A stretch of 41,132 bases of DNA from a virus. Where the stretch lies: positions 1-41,132 of the IMG/VR virus record IMGVR_UViG_3300050821_004492. One strand, written 5' to 3'. The notes under the pieces were generated by a model, which searched no databases, was not told where the DNA came from, and saw only the letters and a program-made list of their open reading frames with translations. Both the position numbers and the translations under genes were made by a program. This document shows, piece after piece, positions 25,674-32,562 of the stretch. Position 1 is the stretch's first letter, and each line of letters opens with the position of its first letter.

Positions 25674-25998
25674 CCCGCTCAGCATCAACGTCCGGCTCTA
25701 CCATCAAGTCTCAGAAATGCTGCATCAGCTCGAAAACTCGCCCAACATCACCTTGCGCGAGCGCATTGCCGCACTGGTGGCAATCGGCCGGATACAGGTT
25801 CTGTTCGTCAATCTAAGGAAAGAAAAATTCGATGACGCCAGCGCAGGAAGCTCCGTCCGCAAATACGCCACCGCCTTCAAAGCGCATGACGCTCGTCGGC
25901 GAAAAGCAATTGCCGGAGCCGCCGAACCAGAACCCGAGCCTACAGTCGACGATCCTTTCGACGATGACGACGCCGACGACAACCGCGACACCGCCTGA
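25657..25998 (+). CDS. hypothetical acidic-tailed protein (113 aa)
   Basis: Begins inside the end of the ejection gene (17-base overlap). A helical part (RLYHQVSEMLHQLENSPNIT, then RERIAALVAIGRIQVLF) is followed by a basic segment and an acidic tail (PFDDDDADDNRDTA). Its second half overlaps the start of the next gene in another frame. Could be a lysis or assembly cofactor; family unknown. Confidence 0.65.
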   Translation: MSSNLDPLSINVRLYHQVSEMLHQLENSPNITLRERIAALVAIGRIQVLFVNLRKEKFDDASAGSSVRKYATAFKAHDARRRKAIAGAAEPEPEPTVDDPFDDDDADDNRDTA

Positions 25999-26236
25999 TC
26001 CTGCGCTAACTCGGGAATTCCTTCACCGCTCGGCCTGGAAGGCCGGAGTCATGGGGGCGTTGAACGTCGTTACCGCCGTCCTCGCCGTCCGCCTGATCCT
26101 GCTGGTTTCGGTTTGCGGTGCAATCGCACTGGCTTATCTGGCTCTGGTTCAGCCCGACCCTTACCGCCTCGGTGCGCTGGCGATTTACGCGGTGGCGGTG
26201 GTGCTTCCTCTGGTGTGGCTGTCGGCTCGTCGTTGA
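25832..26236 (+). CDS. two-helix membrane protein, candidate holin (134 aa)
   Basis: The N-terminal half is polar and Pro/Thr-rich. Two hydrophobic stretches follow, about residues 74-92 (GALNVVTAVLAVRLILLV) and 95-130 (CGAIALAYLALVQ, then ALAIYAVAVVLPLVWLS), with a basic end SARR. This suits a holin or virion membrane protein. Start choice is uncertain: 25832 (AAGGA 12 bases up), 25886 (MTLVGEKQLPEPP) or 25961. It overlaps the previous gene by up to 167 bases and the opposite-strand gene by 167 bases at the 3' end. Confidence 0.6.
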   Translation: MTPAQEAPSANTPPPSKRMTLVGEKQLPEPPNQNPSLQSTILSTMTTPTTTATPPDPALTREFLHRSAWKAGVMGALNVVTAVLAVRLILLVSVCGAIALAYLALVQPDPYRLGALAIYAVAVVLPLVWLSARR

Positions 26237-26579
26237 CGTCATCGCGCTCGGTGACCTCGGCCACGGTGCGCTGCTCCTCGGGCAGCACGCCCTTGGCCGC
26301 CGCGCTCGTCAGCTTTGGCCCGGTTGGGGTTTCGGCAATCGGCCGCTGCGCGCCAAATAGAACCTGCATCGAGTAGCGCTCTGTTGCGTCCCCCTCCGTG
26401 AACATCCCGATTTCGGCGCTGGGCTCGGCCGCCCCGGCATTCAGCAGCATCTTGCAGGCGTCGAACATTGGCACGGCCGACAGCCCGGTAACCGGGTGCG
26501 ACAGCCGGGTGCCCTCCGTCTCGATCCGGAACGGGAAGCGGCCGTTGGTGGCGGGACCGGTGATGACGACCCTAATCAT
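26070..26579 (-). CDS. hypothetical protein with basic disordered tail (169 aa)
   Basis: A folded N-terminal half (MIRVVITGPATNGRFPFRIE, then LSHPVTGLSAVPMFDACKML) and a Pro/Arg-rich C-terminus (PEEAPPPPRKSPAHRGGKGR, ending GSGGRRGRR). It is the last gene of the leftward recombination operon and converges on the candidate holin gene with 167 bases overlapped. Family not recognised. The basic tail suggests nucleic-acid contact. Confidence 0.65.
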   Translation of the reverse strand: MIRVVITGPATNGRFPFRIETEGTRLSHPVTGLSAVPMFDACKMLLNAGAAEPSAEIGMFTEGDATERYSMQVLFGAQRPIAETPTGPKLTSAAAKGVLPEEQRTVAEVTERDDVNDEPTATPEEAPPPPRKSPAHRGGKGRAEPEPDKPVRLHRKPKPAGSGGRRGRR

Positions 26580-26615
26580 TTTAAAGTCTCCAGGATGGAC
26601 ACTGACCCCAATTTT

Positions 26616-27044
26616 CTATTCCACGCGATGCGAACCGTCATCCGCAGGGGTTTTTGGAGCTTTGCCGGCCTTATAAACGGGAACTTTGCCGCGATTTGCA
26701 TTGTAGGGATTGCGCCCCATGCGATATGGCCAGCATGGGCAATTGTAAATTTGGCAGCGGCGGACCTCGGTCTTACTCTCCGCACAGGCCAAACAGTGCT
26801 CGCGCACCCCTCTGGCGCCACGCGGCGGATTATCCACAAAGCAGCCGCCAAAAGCCGAAAACACTTCCTGAGCACCACGGCGAGGATGACCCGAAGCTTC
26901 TAACGTCTCGACCGGTATATCCATAGGGTTTCTGCCGGATAGATAGCCATCCCTATCGATGTGCAGAAGCTGGTCGCGCCATTGCGAATTTTCAGGCGCA
27001 TACCCGCTCTCGATCACCCTACCCTTCAAACTAACTGGCGTCAT
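26616..27044 (-). CDS. zinc-binding protein of the C-x-x-C/CPxWPYRMG type (142 aa)
   Basis: The hallmark is REHCLACAESKTEVRRC followed by QIYNCPCWPYRMGRNPYN, a motif I know from many phage proteins where four cysteines precede a W/Y-PYR-MG-RNP box; the role is unknown. The N-terminal half is beta-like (LLHIDRDGYLSGRNPMDIPV). The ATG at 27044 lies within the end of the YqaJ gene, a 14-base overlap, so the two are coupled. It probably works with DNA recombination, by place. Confidence 0.7.
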   Translation of the reverse strand: MTPVSLKGRVIESGYAPENSQWRDQLLHIDRDGYLSGRNPMDIPVETLEASGHPRRGAQEVFSAFGGCFVDNPPRGARGVREHCLACAESKTEVRRCQIYNCPCWPYRMGRNPYNANRGKVPVYKAGKAPKTPADDGSHRVE

Positions 27045-27687
27045 TGGCGGCCATCCCTACGACCTCGGCAACATTACCCTGCCGACGCACCCAACGCTCG
27101 ACATTGTCCAACTCTTCGCAGAACAGATCCAGCTCCTGGCGCAAGCGGGCCTGATAGCGTTCGTCCGGCTCAACGGTGATATGCACCGGAGCAAAACGCG
27201 GATGCCAGCTCCAGAAGTGCATCTGCTCGAATTCGCTCACCAGAAGCTGACCCTGGACTTGCGGCCGGTAGCGATCTCCCGGTCCCTCGACCAGATACGA
27301 AATATGCGTCCAGGCGGCCGGTGCTTTGATCTCGACCCCCTCACGGCTCGATACGAGCCGATCCAGCGAGCAGCCATAGCGGCCGTCATCGGTGGTCATG
27401 AACCCGCCCGGCCGCAATACGGCATTCGGAAGAAAAGCTCGTGCCGCCTCCTCCTCCATTTCCCGGCCGCGCTCGGTGTATTCGTTGCCCTCGAACCGGG
27501 GCGGCGCCGGTTCCTCAAGAATGCGCTCGGCCACCAGCCGGTAGAGATACCGGCGGCGCTCCCTGTTGTCGGGTGTGGTCGGCTTGCCGCCCGGCGTCAT
27601 GAACAGATGGAAGTTGGAGGCAGTCGGTATGCCGAGGCGAACCTGCCACCATTCGGTCGAATACTGCTCGACTTCGTGGAATATCAT
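27031..27687 (-). CDS. YqaJ/lambda-exonuclease-like recombinase nuclease (218 aa)
   Basis: A 5'-3' exonuclease of the YqaJ viral recombinase family that prepares DNA ends for single-strand annealing. Motifs in order: TEWWQVRLGIPTAS (11-24), CSLDRLV with catalytic Asp (106-112), VEIKAP with Glu and Lys (118-123), and QVQGQLLV (143-150). ATG 27687 is chosen because it shares ATGA with the upstream stop; a GTG at 27705 is the longer alternative. Partner proteins nearby are the SSB-like protein and an HNH endonuclease. Confidence 0.88.
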   Translation of the reverse strand: MIFHEVEQYSTEWWQVRLGIPTASNFHLFMTPGGKPTTPDNRERRRYLYRLVAERILEEPAPPRFEGNEYTERGREMEEEAARAFLPNAVLRPGGFMTTDDGRYGCSLDRLVSSREGVEIKAPAAWTHISYLVEGPGDRYRPQVQGQLLVSEFEQMHFWSWHPRFAPVHITVEPDERYQARLRQELDLFCEELDNVERWVRRQGNVAEVVGMAANDAS

Positions 27688-27935
27688 TTGTGCAATGTCA
27701 CCCACAGGTTTGTTGTTGACGAGCGCAACCCATCAGTCGCAACCCGGATACCGTCCAGCAAATGATCTTCATTCTTTGCAGAAGTGCATATCGCCAGAGC
27801 AAATAATTTGGTCATTGCCCACATCACGGCGCCAGCACTGACATTGGGGTATTCCCTACCAAGCCAGCTTACTAAATCCGCAAAAAGTTTCTGCGCTTCC
27901 TTCACAGTTTCAGCCTTAGCCTTACTGCGGATCAT
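27684..27935 (-). CDS. small helical hypothetical protein (83 aa)
   Basis: ATGA overlaps at both ends tie it to its neighbours. The sequence is helical (AKAETVKEAQKLFADLVSWL, GAVMWAMTKLFALAICTSAK), with a hydrophobic middle. No known family. Part of the recombination operon. Confidence 0.65.
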   Translation of the reverse strand: MIRSKAKAETVKEAQKLFADLVSWLGREYPNVSAGAVMWAMTKLFALAICTSAKNEDHLLDGIRVATDGLRSSTTNLWVTLHK

Positions 27936-28117
27936 AGCTCCAACTCCGGATCTCGCTGCTTGTGGTAGTCGTCAAGGATCGCTTTCAGAACATTGATTTC
28001 GTGCATGGCGACGTTCTGCGTCATCGTTCCCCGCTCGACCCGGCGCGGGTAGACCCTGAAGCGGAGCCGTAGCTCGCGCTCCAGGGTCGCAATTTTCTGA
28101 GTGAGTGTGTAGGTCAC
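27932..28117 (-). CDS. small charged helical protein (61 aa)
   Basis: GTG at 28117 overlaps the upstream TGA as GTGA; a TTG at 28129 is the in-frame alternative. The product is helical and rich in Arg, Glu and Lys (TLERELRLRFRVYPRRVERG, HEINVLKAILDDYHKQRDPE), possibly a coiled-coil. Function unknown. Confidence 0.6.
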   Translation of the reverse strand: MTYTLTQKIATLERELRLRFRVYPRRVERGTMTQNVAMHEINVLKAILDDYHKQRDPELEL

Positions 28118-28275
28118 CGCTGAAAGCAACGTGTCGTGCAGCTATAAGCATTGCACGTCGTCACGCACTCAGGCGGACATGGCCTACCATTACATAACTG
28201 CCCCTGCGCTCGCGCAGCGACCAGCACCGCCAGCAACAACGCCACCACAGCAATTATCACTAGACCTTCTTTCAT
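28114..28275 (-). CDS. small exported cysteine-rich protein (53 aa)
   Basis: ATG at 28275 has GGAGGGAGAAA just upstream and overlaps the HNH stop as ATGA. Residues 3-21 are hydrophobic (GLVIIAVVALLLAVLVA) after MKE, a signal peptide or anchor; AARAQ follows. The remaining short chain holds six cysteines: QLCNGRPCPPECVTTC, then YSCTTRC. Such spacing suggests disulfides in an extracytoplasmic peptide. A longer frame from 28320 lacks a site. Family unknown. Confidence 0.65.
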   Translation of the reverse strand: MKEGLVIIAVVALLLAVLVAARAQGQLCNGRPCPPECVTTCNAYSCTTRCFQR

Positions 28276-28706
28276 TTTCTCCCTCCATGTAAACGATGAT
28301 GATGCTTCGCACAAAGCCACTTGACCTTAAGCGGCTTTGCGTAGTCGTCATGATGTGCATGGACGTACTTTATCGATCCACATCTGGCGCACGGTTTCTT
28401 GACCAGCTTTCCATCCCTGAGCGCATTGCCAACGGCCGTTTGAGCACGATACCGATCAGGATGCTTTTGTCGCCAGCGCTTGGCATTGGCGCGGATATGC
28501 GCTTGGCGCTCTGCTGTTTTACTTCTCTCGTTGTCACGCCTCTGCACATCAGGATTATTAATTCTCTGATGCCTCGCGTAGGCCCGACGACACGACTTGC
28601 AAGAACCAAGATGACCATCAGCCATCATCGGATGCTTGTAGAATTCTGACTGCGGCTTGGTTAAGCCGCAGTCGTTGCAGGTTTTAGTAGGCGGCGTGGG
28701 AGCCAT
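28272..28706 (-). CDS. HNH endonuclease (144 aa)
   Basis: An N-terminal zinc finger has CNDC (10-13) and CKSC (36-39). The C-terminal HNH nuclease has CARC (106-109), VHAHHDDY (115-122) and WLCAKHH (130-136). Members of this class nick or cut DNA, often near cos or as homing-type enzymes. It lies 25 bases after the SSB-like gene; no good ribosome-binding site is seen, and a GCTAGACT box 7 bases before the ATG might be a promoter giving a leaderless message. Confidence 0.82.
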   Translation of the reverse strand: MAPTPPTKTCNDCGLTKPQSEFYKHPMMADGHLGSCKSCRRAYARHQRINNPDVQRRDNERSKTAERQAHIRANAKRWRQKHPDRYRAQTAVGNALRDGKLVKKPCARCGSIKYVHAHHDDYAKPLKVKWLCAKHHHRLHGGRK

Positions 28707-28731
28707 ATGGCCAGTCTAGCCCAGCGCCGCC

Positions 28732-29385
28732 TTAATTAAAAGGGATTTCGTCGTCCATTTCCTGCTTCAGCGTATCCGGCGCCTTGACCTCGCGCACGCC
28801 CTCACGCGAGCTGTCCCAGCCAATGATCTCAAACAACGGGCGCGGCACGTCGCCAAACGACTTGGTCGGCATCACCGTTCCCGACAGTTTGATCACCGGT
28901 TGTTCGCTGTGCCCGGTGCGCTGTGCCCGTCGCGAGTAGGACTTGCACAGATCCGCCACCGCGCGCTTGCCGCCAATCGATGACGTGACGAACACCAGTA
29001 ATTCGCCGGACCGGTCCTCCATCGGCAGCAGATACTGATACACCCATGGATCGGACGGCTGACCATTTGGACCTCTGGCCCACGTCTTCGGATCGTTGTC
29101 ATCGAGCTGATCGCGCTCGGGTGGACGTTGGCCGGACGCAACGCGATACATTTTGCGGTCAGCGACTTTGCTGTCGATGAATTTGATCCAGCACTTCGTC
29201 CACCCGACGCAATGCGCCACCAGCTCAGTGCCCCAATCGATGACGATGGCATCGGAGCTGTAGACGCCTTTCTTGAATTTCAGGAGTTTTTCAAAGCCGG
29301 CATCTTCGTTGGCCGCGTTGGCAATAGCGGCGGCCTCGGCGACGGCGGGAAGGTCTTGCGACAGGATTTTTTCGGTTTCGTTCAT
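28732..29385 (-). CDS. SSB-like protein of the recombination operon (217 aa)
   Basis: ATG 29385 (MNETEKILSQDLPAV) is preceded by AAGGA; longer in-frame starts have no site. The core is beta-rich (YSSDAIVIDWGTELVAHCVG, KCWIKFIDSKVADRKMYRVA, ELLVFVTSSIGGKRAVADLC). The last residues are MDDEIPFN, very close to the acidic C-terminal tip DDDIPF of bacterial SSB, which recruits repair and replication proteins. So a single-strand DNA-binding role is likely. The fold itself is not recognisable to me, so this is partly inference. Confidence 0.65.
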   Translation of the reverse strand: MNETEKILSQDLPAVAEAAAIANAANEDAGFEKLLKFKKGVYSSDAIVIDWGTELVAHCVGWTKCWIKFIDSKVADRKMYRVASGQRPPERDQLDDNDPKTWARGPNGQPSDPWVYQYLLPMEDRSGELLVFVTSSIGGKRAVADLCKSYSRRAQRTGHSEQPVIKLSGTVMPTKSFGDVPRPLFEIIGWDSSREGVREVKAPDTLKQEMDDEIPFN

Positions 29386-29502
29386 TGCTTGGTTTCCTTG
29401 TTTGATCATTTCCAGGAGCCAGGGCGGGCACATAAGCGGTACAGATGATGCACCCATGCGTAGAGCCTTGTTTTGTAGTGCCCATTGATATACCTTTACG
29501 CT
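29386..29502. promoter_or_regulatory. divergent intergenic region between recombination operon and HTH gene
   Basis: A 117-base gap between two genes reading apart, where control sites are expected. On the plus strand TTGTTT (29468-29473) and TACCTT (29491-29496), 17 bases apart, would start a transcript close to the ATG at 29503, so the HTH message may be leaderless. A TATATC box is seen for the minus strand. No clear operator repeat is visible by eye. Confidence 0.35.
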
Positions 29503-29826
29503 ATGGAAATGACAAGCCAAATTGAGCGGCAAAAGCTCGCGCTGGAGCTGATTGAGCGCATTGTTAAGCTCGAACCGGACCATGGCACCACTGCGCACGC
29601 GATGAAAATGCGCGAACGGCTGAAGCTGCCCATGTCGGTGGTGCTGGAAAAGCTCTGGCCGGATCTCAGCGTCATGGACAAGGTGCGCCGCCTGGGCGTT
29701 GCCCGGCAGGCCTATTACGGCTGGCTCAACGGCCTGTACCGGCCGGATACGAAGCTGGCCAAGGAACTGGCCAAACAGACCGGCTATCCCTGGGAGGACA
29801 TCCGTGGACGATCCTCAGACCGATAG
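29503..29826 (+). CDS. small HTH regulator (107 aa)
   Basis: Starts at ATG 29503 (or 29509). The C-terminal half carries a helix-turn-helix: MDKVRRLGVARQAYYGWLNG followed by PDTKLAKELAKQTGYPWEDI, as in Cro/CI and XRE-type repressors. The N-terminal part is helical (QKLALELIERIVKLEPD) and could dimerise. It reads away from the recombination operon, the usual place for a regulator of that operon. No standard ribosome-binding site precedes it. Confidence 0.65.
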   Translation: MEMTSQIERQKLALELIERIVKLEPDHGTTAHAMKMRERLKLPMSVVLEKLWPDLSVMDKVRRLGVARQAYYGWLNGLYRPDTKLAKELAKQTGYPWEDIRGRSSDR

Positions 29827-29974
29827 AAAGCCGACCGCCGCAGACTTGCGCGATGTGCTGATCAAGGTGCGTGATGCCAAGTACCCGAGCAAGCTGGCGC
29901 GCAACGGCGCACGGCTGACCGCACTGGAAACCGTCATGTTGGAAGTGCTGGATCGATCATTACTGCGCGACTAG
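29804..29974 (+). CDS. small helical hypothetical protein (56 aa)
   Basis: GTG at 29804 lies 5-8 bases after GGGAGG and inside the end of the HTH gene (23-base overlap). The product is basic and helical (ADLRDVLIKVRDAKYPSKLA, ARLTALETVMLEVLDRSLLR). A longer frame from 29699 runs through the HTH gene and is rejected. Unknown function; may act with the regulator. Confidence 0.65.
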   Translation: MDDPQTDRKPTAADLRDVLIKVRDAKYPSKLARNGARLTALETVMLEVLDRSLLRD

Positions 29975-29983
29975 GAGGTCACC

Positions 29984-31069
29984 ATGAAGATCGTCATCAG
30001 CAGCGGCCACGGCAAATACATTCGCGGCGCCTCCTGCCCAGCACCGGGATTGGACGAAGTTGACGAAGCTCGCAAAGTGGTTGACCGCGTTGCCGAGCTA
30101 TGGCGCGAAGCGGGAGTTGGGGTCGATGTGTTTCACGACAACGTCTCAACCTCGCAGAATGCCAACCTCAACGCCATCGTCAACTATCACAACAGCAAGT
30201 CGCGCGACTTCGATGTGAGCGTTCACTTCAACGCCTACAACAAAACCAACAACCCGATGGGCTGTGAAGTGTTGTATGTCACGCAACAGAAGATCGCCGC
30301 CGATACATCGTTGGCGATCGCCCAGACCGGCGCGTTCATCAATCGTGGCGCCAAGAAGCGCACCGATCTGTTTTTCCTGAACTCGACGGAAATGCCGGCG
30401 GTGTTGTTGGAGGTTTGTTTTGTTGACAGCATGGCCGATGCCGAGCTGTACCGACAACACTTTGACAGTATCTGCACCCGCATCGCCGAAGTGATTGGCA
30501 AAGTGTCGATAGACGAGGGCGCCCCCGAGCAGCCCCCGCCTATCGAACCCCCACCTGACACCGAAACAGCTCGGGTCGAAATCAACATCAAGGCGACCGG
30601 ACCAGTCATCGTCACCATCAATGGTGAAGATTTTATGGTCAACACGGCGGGGCCGGAGCAACCATCAACTCCGGCATTCCCGGCTAATCAACAAGACATT
30701 ACCTGCACGGTATTCGGCGGCAAGGCCGATCCAAACACCTCGGCTTATCCACCTTATGACACCATCACCGACAAAGAGTTGAGCTGCGCGCTGCCGTTCA
30801 AATTCAAGGACCCCAGGCCCGAGGTGCTGGTCAACTTGGCCGGCAGCGAAGTCAGCGTAGTTTGTCGCATCCGCGACGTAGGACCCTGGAACACTCATGA
30901 TCCGTACTGGACGACCGGCACGCGGCCGCAAGCCGAAAGCGGCACCGACATGTCCGGCCGACCCACCAACGGCGCCGGCATAGACCTCACGCCGGCTGCG
31001 GCCAAAGCAATTGGCCTCGAAGGCAAGGGCAAGGTTAACTGGCGATTTGTCGATGACGCTGTTGCCTGA
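29984..31069 (+). CDS. endolysin: N-acetylmuramoyl-L-alanine amidase plus DPBB domain (361 aa)
   Basis: AGGAGG upstream sets the start. Residues 1-175 form an Amidase_3-type domain: MKIVISSGHGK with zinc ligand His9, DEARKV with Glu28, VSVHFNAY with His81 and LLEVCF with catalytic Glu143. A Pro-rich linker (about 178-230) leads to a C-terminal domain (about 240-361) resembling RlpA-like double-psi barrels: TVFGGKADPNTSAYPP, VVCRIRDVGPWNTHDPYW, GAGIDLTPAAAKAIG. It cuts peptidoglycan at lysis; the second domain may cut or bind glycan. Release would need a holin. Confidence 0.82.
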   Translation: MKIVISSGHGKYIRGASCPAPGLDEVDEARKVVDRVAELWREAGVGVDVFHDNVSTSQNANLNAIVNYHNSKSRDFDVSVHFNAYNKTNNPMGCEVLYVTQQKIAADTSLAIAQTGAFINRGAKKRTDLFFLNSTEMPAVLLEVCFVDSMADAELYRQHFDSICTRIAEVIGKVSIDEGAPEQPPPIEPPPDTETARVEINIKATGPVIVTINGEDFMVNTAGPEQPSTPAFPANQQDITCTVFGGKADPNTSAYPPYDTITDKELSCALPFKFKDPRPEVLVNLAGSEVSVVCRIRDVGPWNTHDPYWTTGTRPQAESGTDMSGRPTNGAGIDLTPAAAKAIGLEGKGKVNWRFVDDAVA

Positions 31070-31136
31070 TCGGGACGCTCGGTCCTGATAGTCGCCGCCG
31101 GGCCCATTCCCATTCACCTGTCCGGCGGCGGCTTCC
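31069..31136. repeat. structured direct repeat, copy 1
   Basis: Starts at the last base of the endolysin stop. Contains hairpin ATCGGGAC (31069-31076)/GTCCTGAT (31082-31089) and a GC hairpin CGCCGCCGG (31093-31101)/CCGGCGGCG (31122-31130). About 60 of 68 bases match copy 2, exactly 300 bases further on, and substitutions in the first stem keep pairing through G.T. The right hairpin also overlaps the end of the minus-strand gene at 31114. Confidence 0.75.
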
Positions 31137-31302
31137 CGTCGTCGTCAAGCTTCCTGCCTTCGTCGTATCCGCGCATCAAGGCATTCGCAAACCAAGTCAC
31201 CATTAAATCTTCGTCAATACTCGGATTGAGCTTGCAGAACGCCCTTGCCCAATCATGCGCGTCAAACGACGGCAGCGGCCAGTTTGGATCATCCGTGTCC
31301 AT
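31114..31302 (-). CDS. small acidic hypothetical protein (62 aa)
   Basis: ATG at 31302 with a purine-rich upstream stretch (GTAGAAGAAG). The product is acidic and Trp-rich at the N-terminus (MDTDDPNWPLPSFDAHDWAR) and ends RKLDDDGKPPPDR. It lies between two structured repeats, as if it were a cassette. No family recognised. Confidence 0.6.
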   Translation of the reverse strand: MDTDDPNWPLPSFDAHDWARAFCKLNPSIDEDLMVTWFANALMRGYDEGRKLDDDGKPPPDR

Positions 31303-31368
31303 TGCTTCTTCTACTCACATTGAGCATATCTCGTTTTGTTCTTTTTTATTTTTTGGGATTTTTTTAGG

Positions 31369-31436
31369 ATCAGGACAACCGGTCCTGATAGCCGTCGCCG
31401 GGCCTATCCCCATTCACCTGTCCGGCGGCGGCTTTC
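31369..31436. repeat. structured direct repeat, copy 2, beside an A/T tract
   Basis: ATCAGGAC (31369-31376)/GTCCTGAT (31382-31389) is a perfect 8-bp stem, followed by a GC hairpin ending CCGGCGGCG (31422-31430), at exactly 300 bases from copy 1. It forms the 3' end of the coiled-coil gene on the minus strand. A T-rich tract at 31333-31365 adjoins it and, on the minus strand, resembles the A-rich tract near 2862. Confidence 0.75.
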
Positions 31437-31582
31437 TCCAACAATTTTCGGTGCGTGACGTAGACGTGATCAGGAACGAAACTCAAGGCATCTTTGAGTG
31501 CAGCGCGCAGCCGATCGATCTCGGCGTGTAGTCCTTCGATCTCGGCGATCAGGTTCAGGAACTTGACATCTGTTTTTGTCAT
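31370..31582 (-). CDS. small coiled-coil protein (70 aa)
   Basis: Shares ATGA with the upstream gene. Sequence LNLIAEIEGLHAEIDRLRAA shows heptad spacing of a coiled coil. The last residues (AAAGQVNGDRPGDGYQDRLS) are encoded by structured repeat copy 2; the first copy in the genome reads a different frame, so this tail may have been acquired by recombination. Function unknown. Confidence 0.65.
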   Translation of the reverse strand: MTKTDVKFLNLIAEIEGLHAEIDRLRAALKDALSFVPDHVYVTHRKLLEKAAAGQVNGDRPGDGYQDRLS

Positions 31583-32037
31583 CGTCCCATCAGCTCCCCT
31601 AGATCAAATCCATCGCCCAGACAGTCTTGGATCGAAACCATTTCAGTCCTATCAAACCCAAGACAACGCGCATCGTAAACAAAGACTTTCTTTGGGATGC
31701 GCATTCCGCTGACAATGAAATGTTCGCCCAATTGTGTAACCCGCCACCAGCCGGCACGGCCACCATCTTCGCGTGGCTCGGTCGCTTCCTCCAACAAGCG
31801 CCAGTAGGCGATCTTGCCTTCCTCGCGCGACTTTGCCGACAGGTTAGGGATGTACACCCACTCACGACTGGAACGCCCACCGCGTTTGTAGATGTTGATC
31901 AACGCTCTCGCCATGCCGGAATTGAATTTGCGTTTGTACTTCTTGGCGAATTGACCACAGCACGGACACCGCATACCCCAATCAAGATTGTCGCGCAGTC
32001 GCTGCTTCGCCTCCGCAAGTGTCTCTCCCCAGGGCAT
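31579..32037 (-). CDS. zinc-finger/winged-helix-like hypothetical protein (152 aa)
   Basis: Starts at the TGATG overlap with the upstream gene. CPCCGQFAKKYKRKFN (about 24-39) is one half of a zinc site; after it comes a helical and beta segment (SGMARALINIYKRGGRSSRE, GWWRVTQLGEHFIVSGMRIP) as in winged-helix folds, and VYDARCLGFDR. I know such proteins from many alphaproteobacterial phages but not what they do. Leftward operon, early type. Confidence 0.65.
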   Translation of the reverse strand: MPWGETLAEAKQRLRDNLDWGMRCPCCGQFAKKYKRKFNSGMARALINIYKRGGRSSREWVYIPNLSAKSREEGKIAYWRLLEEATEPREDGGRAGWWRVTQLGEHFIVSGMRIPKKVFVYDARCLGFDRTEMVSIQDCLGDGFDLGELMGR

Positions 32038-32231
32038 CAGTCTTCAACAAAGATTGCGTCCTGGCACGGCTGGCACAGCCCGCTGATCTCCCACTCGCGC
32101 TCGGAGGTTTGATCGCGAAAGATCCCCTTCGCCTGCTTACCGCAGCGCGGGCACATTCCGTGATCAATCCGCTCGCCGGCCTTCTTGCCGAAGGCAACAA
32201 TTGCAGCGAACCGCGCATTCTGACTAACCAT
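32037..32231 (-). CDS. small zinc-ribbon protein (64 aa)
   Basis: ATG 32231 (MVSQNARFAAI) overlaps the upstream TAA by one base (TAATG) and has GGAGGGGG upstream; the longer start at 32255 is rejected. It carries CPRCGKQAKG and GLCQPCQD, a four-cysteine ribbon. Function unknown; nucleic-acid or protein binding is typical of the fold. Confidence 0.7.
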   Translation of the reverse strand: MVSQNARFAAIVAFGKKAGERIDHGMCPRCGKQAKGIFRDQTSEREWEISGLCQPCQDAIFVED

Positions 32232-32515
32232 TATTTCCCCCTCCATTCTGCACACCAGTCGTCTCGCTCAATCGTGGGCCACACCGCGTGATCCGGCGCT
32301 TCGGTTGCTTCCGACCTTAGATCGTCATGCTCCCATGGCTCTTCGATGTTGTGAGCGCTGCGTAAGCTCCACGCGCAATCACGCAACAGCTCGCTAATAT
32401 AAAACACCAATGCATTGTATGGTGCTGGTGCATGCCGATGGCATTCGAGCCGCTCGCTTGCAAACGCCGGCCTCGCGTTTTTGCAATTGCCGCAGTTTGC
32501 TTTTTTGCTCGCCAT
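32231..32515 (-). CDS. zinc-binding small protein with WP...DDWCxEW motif (94 aa)
   Basis: ATG 32515 has GGGAGG 5-6 bases upstream, better than a start at 32530. CGNCKNARPA and LECHRHAPAP, followed by AVWPTIERDDWCAEWRGK at the end, match a known phage and bacterial family of small four-cysteine proteins without assigned function. It is the first gene behind the strong promoter at 32534-32562. Confidence 0.7.
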   Translation of the reverse strand: MASKKANCGNCKNARPAFASERLECHRHAPAPYNALVFYISELLRDCAWSLRSAHNIEEPWEHDDLRSEATEAPDHAVWPTIERDDWCAEWRGK

Positions 32516-32533
32516 TGACACCTCCCACATTGT

Positions 32534-32562
32534 CTAGTAAATAATCTTGCGGTGGGTGTCAA
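32534..32562 (-). promoter_or_regulatory. strong sigma70-like promoter for the leftward zinc-protein operon
   Basis: On the minus strand TTGACA (32562-32557) and TACTAG (32539-32534) are 17 bases apart, a consensus -35 and a good -10. Transcription would start near 32527, giving a 12-base leader with GGGAGG. The -35 is part of an inverted repeat, TTGACACC/GGTGTCAA, whose other arm (plus 32516-32523) covers the ribosome-binding site: a possible operator. Confidence 0.6.

Noticed and set aside
26959-27765. 268-codon plus-strand frame opposite YqaJ
   Set aside because: The minus strand carries clear YqaJ motifs; the plus frame has no site or domain.
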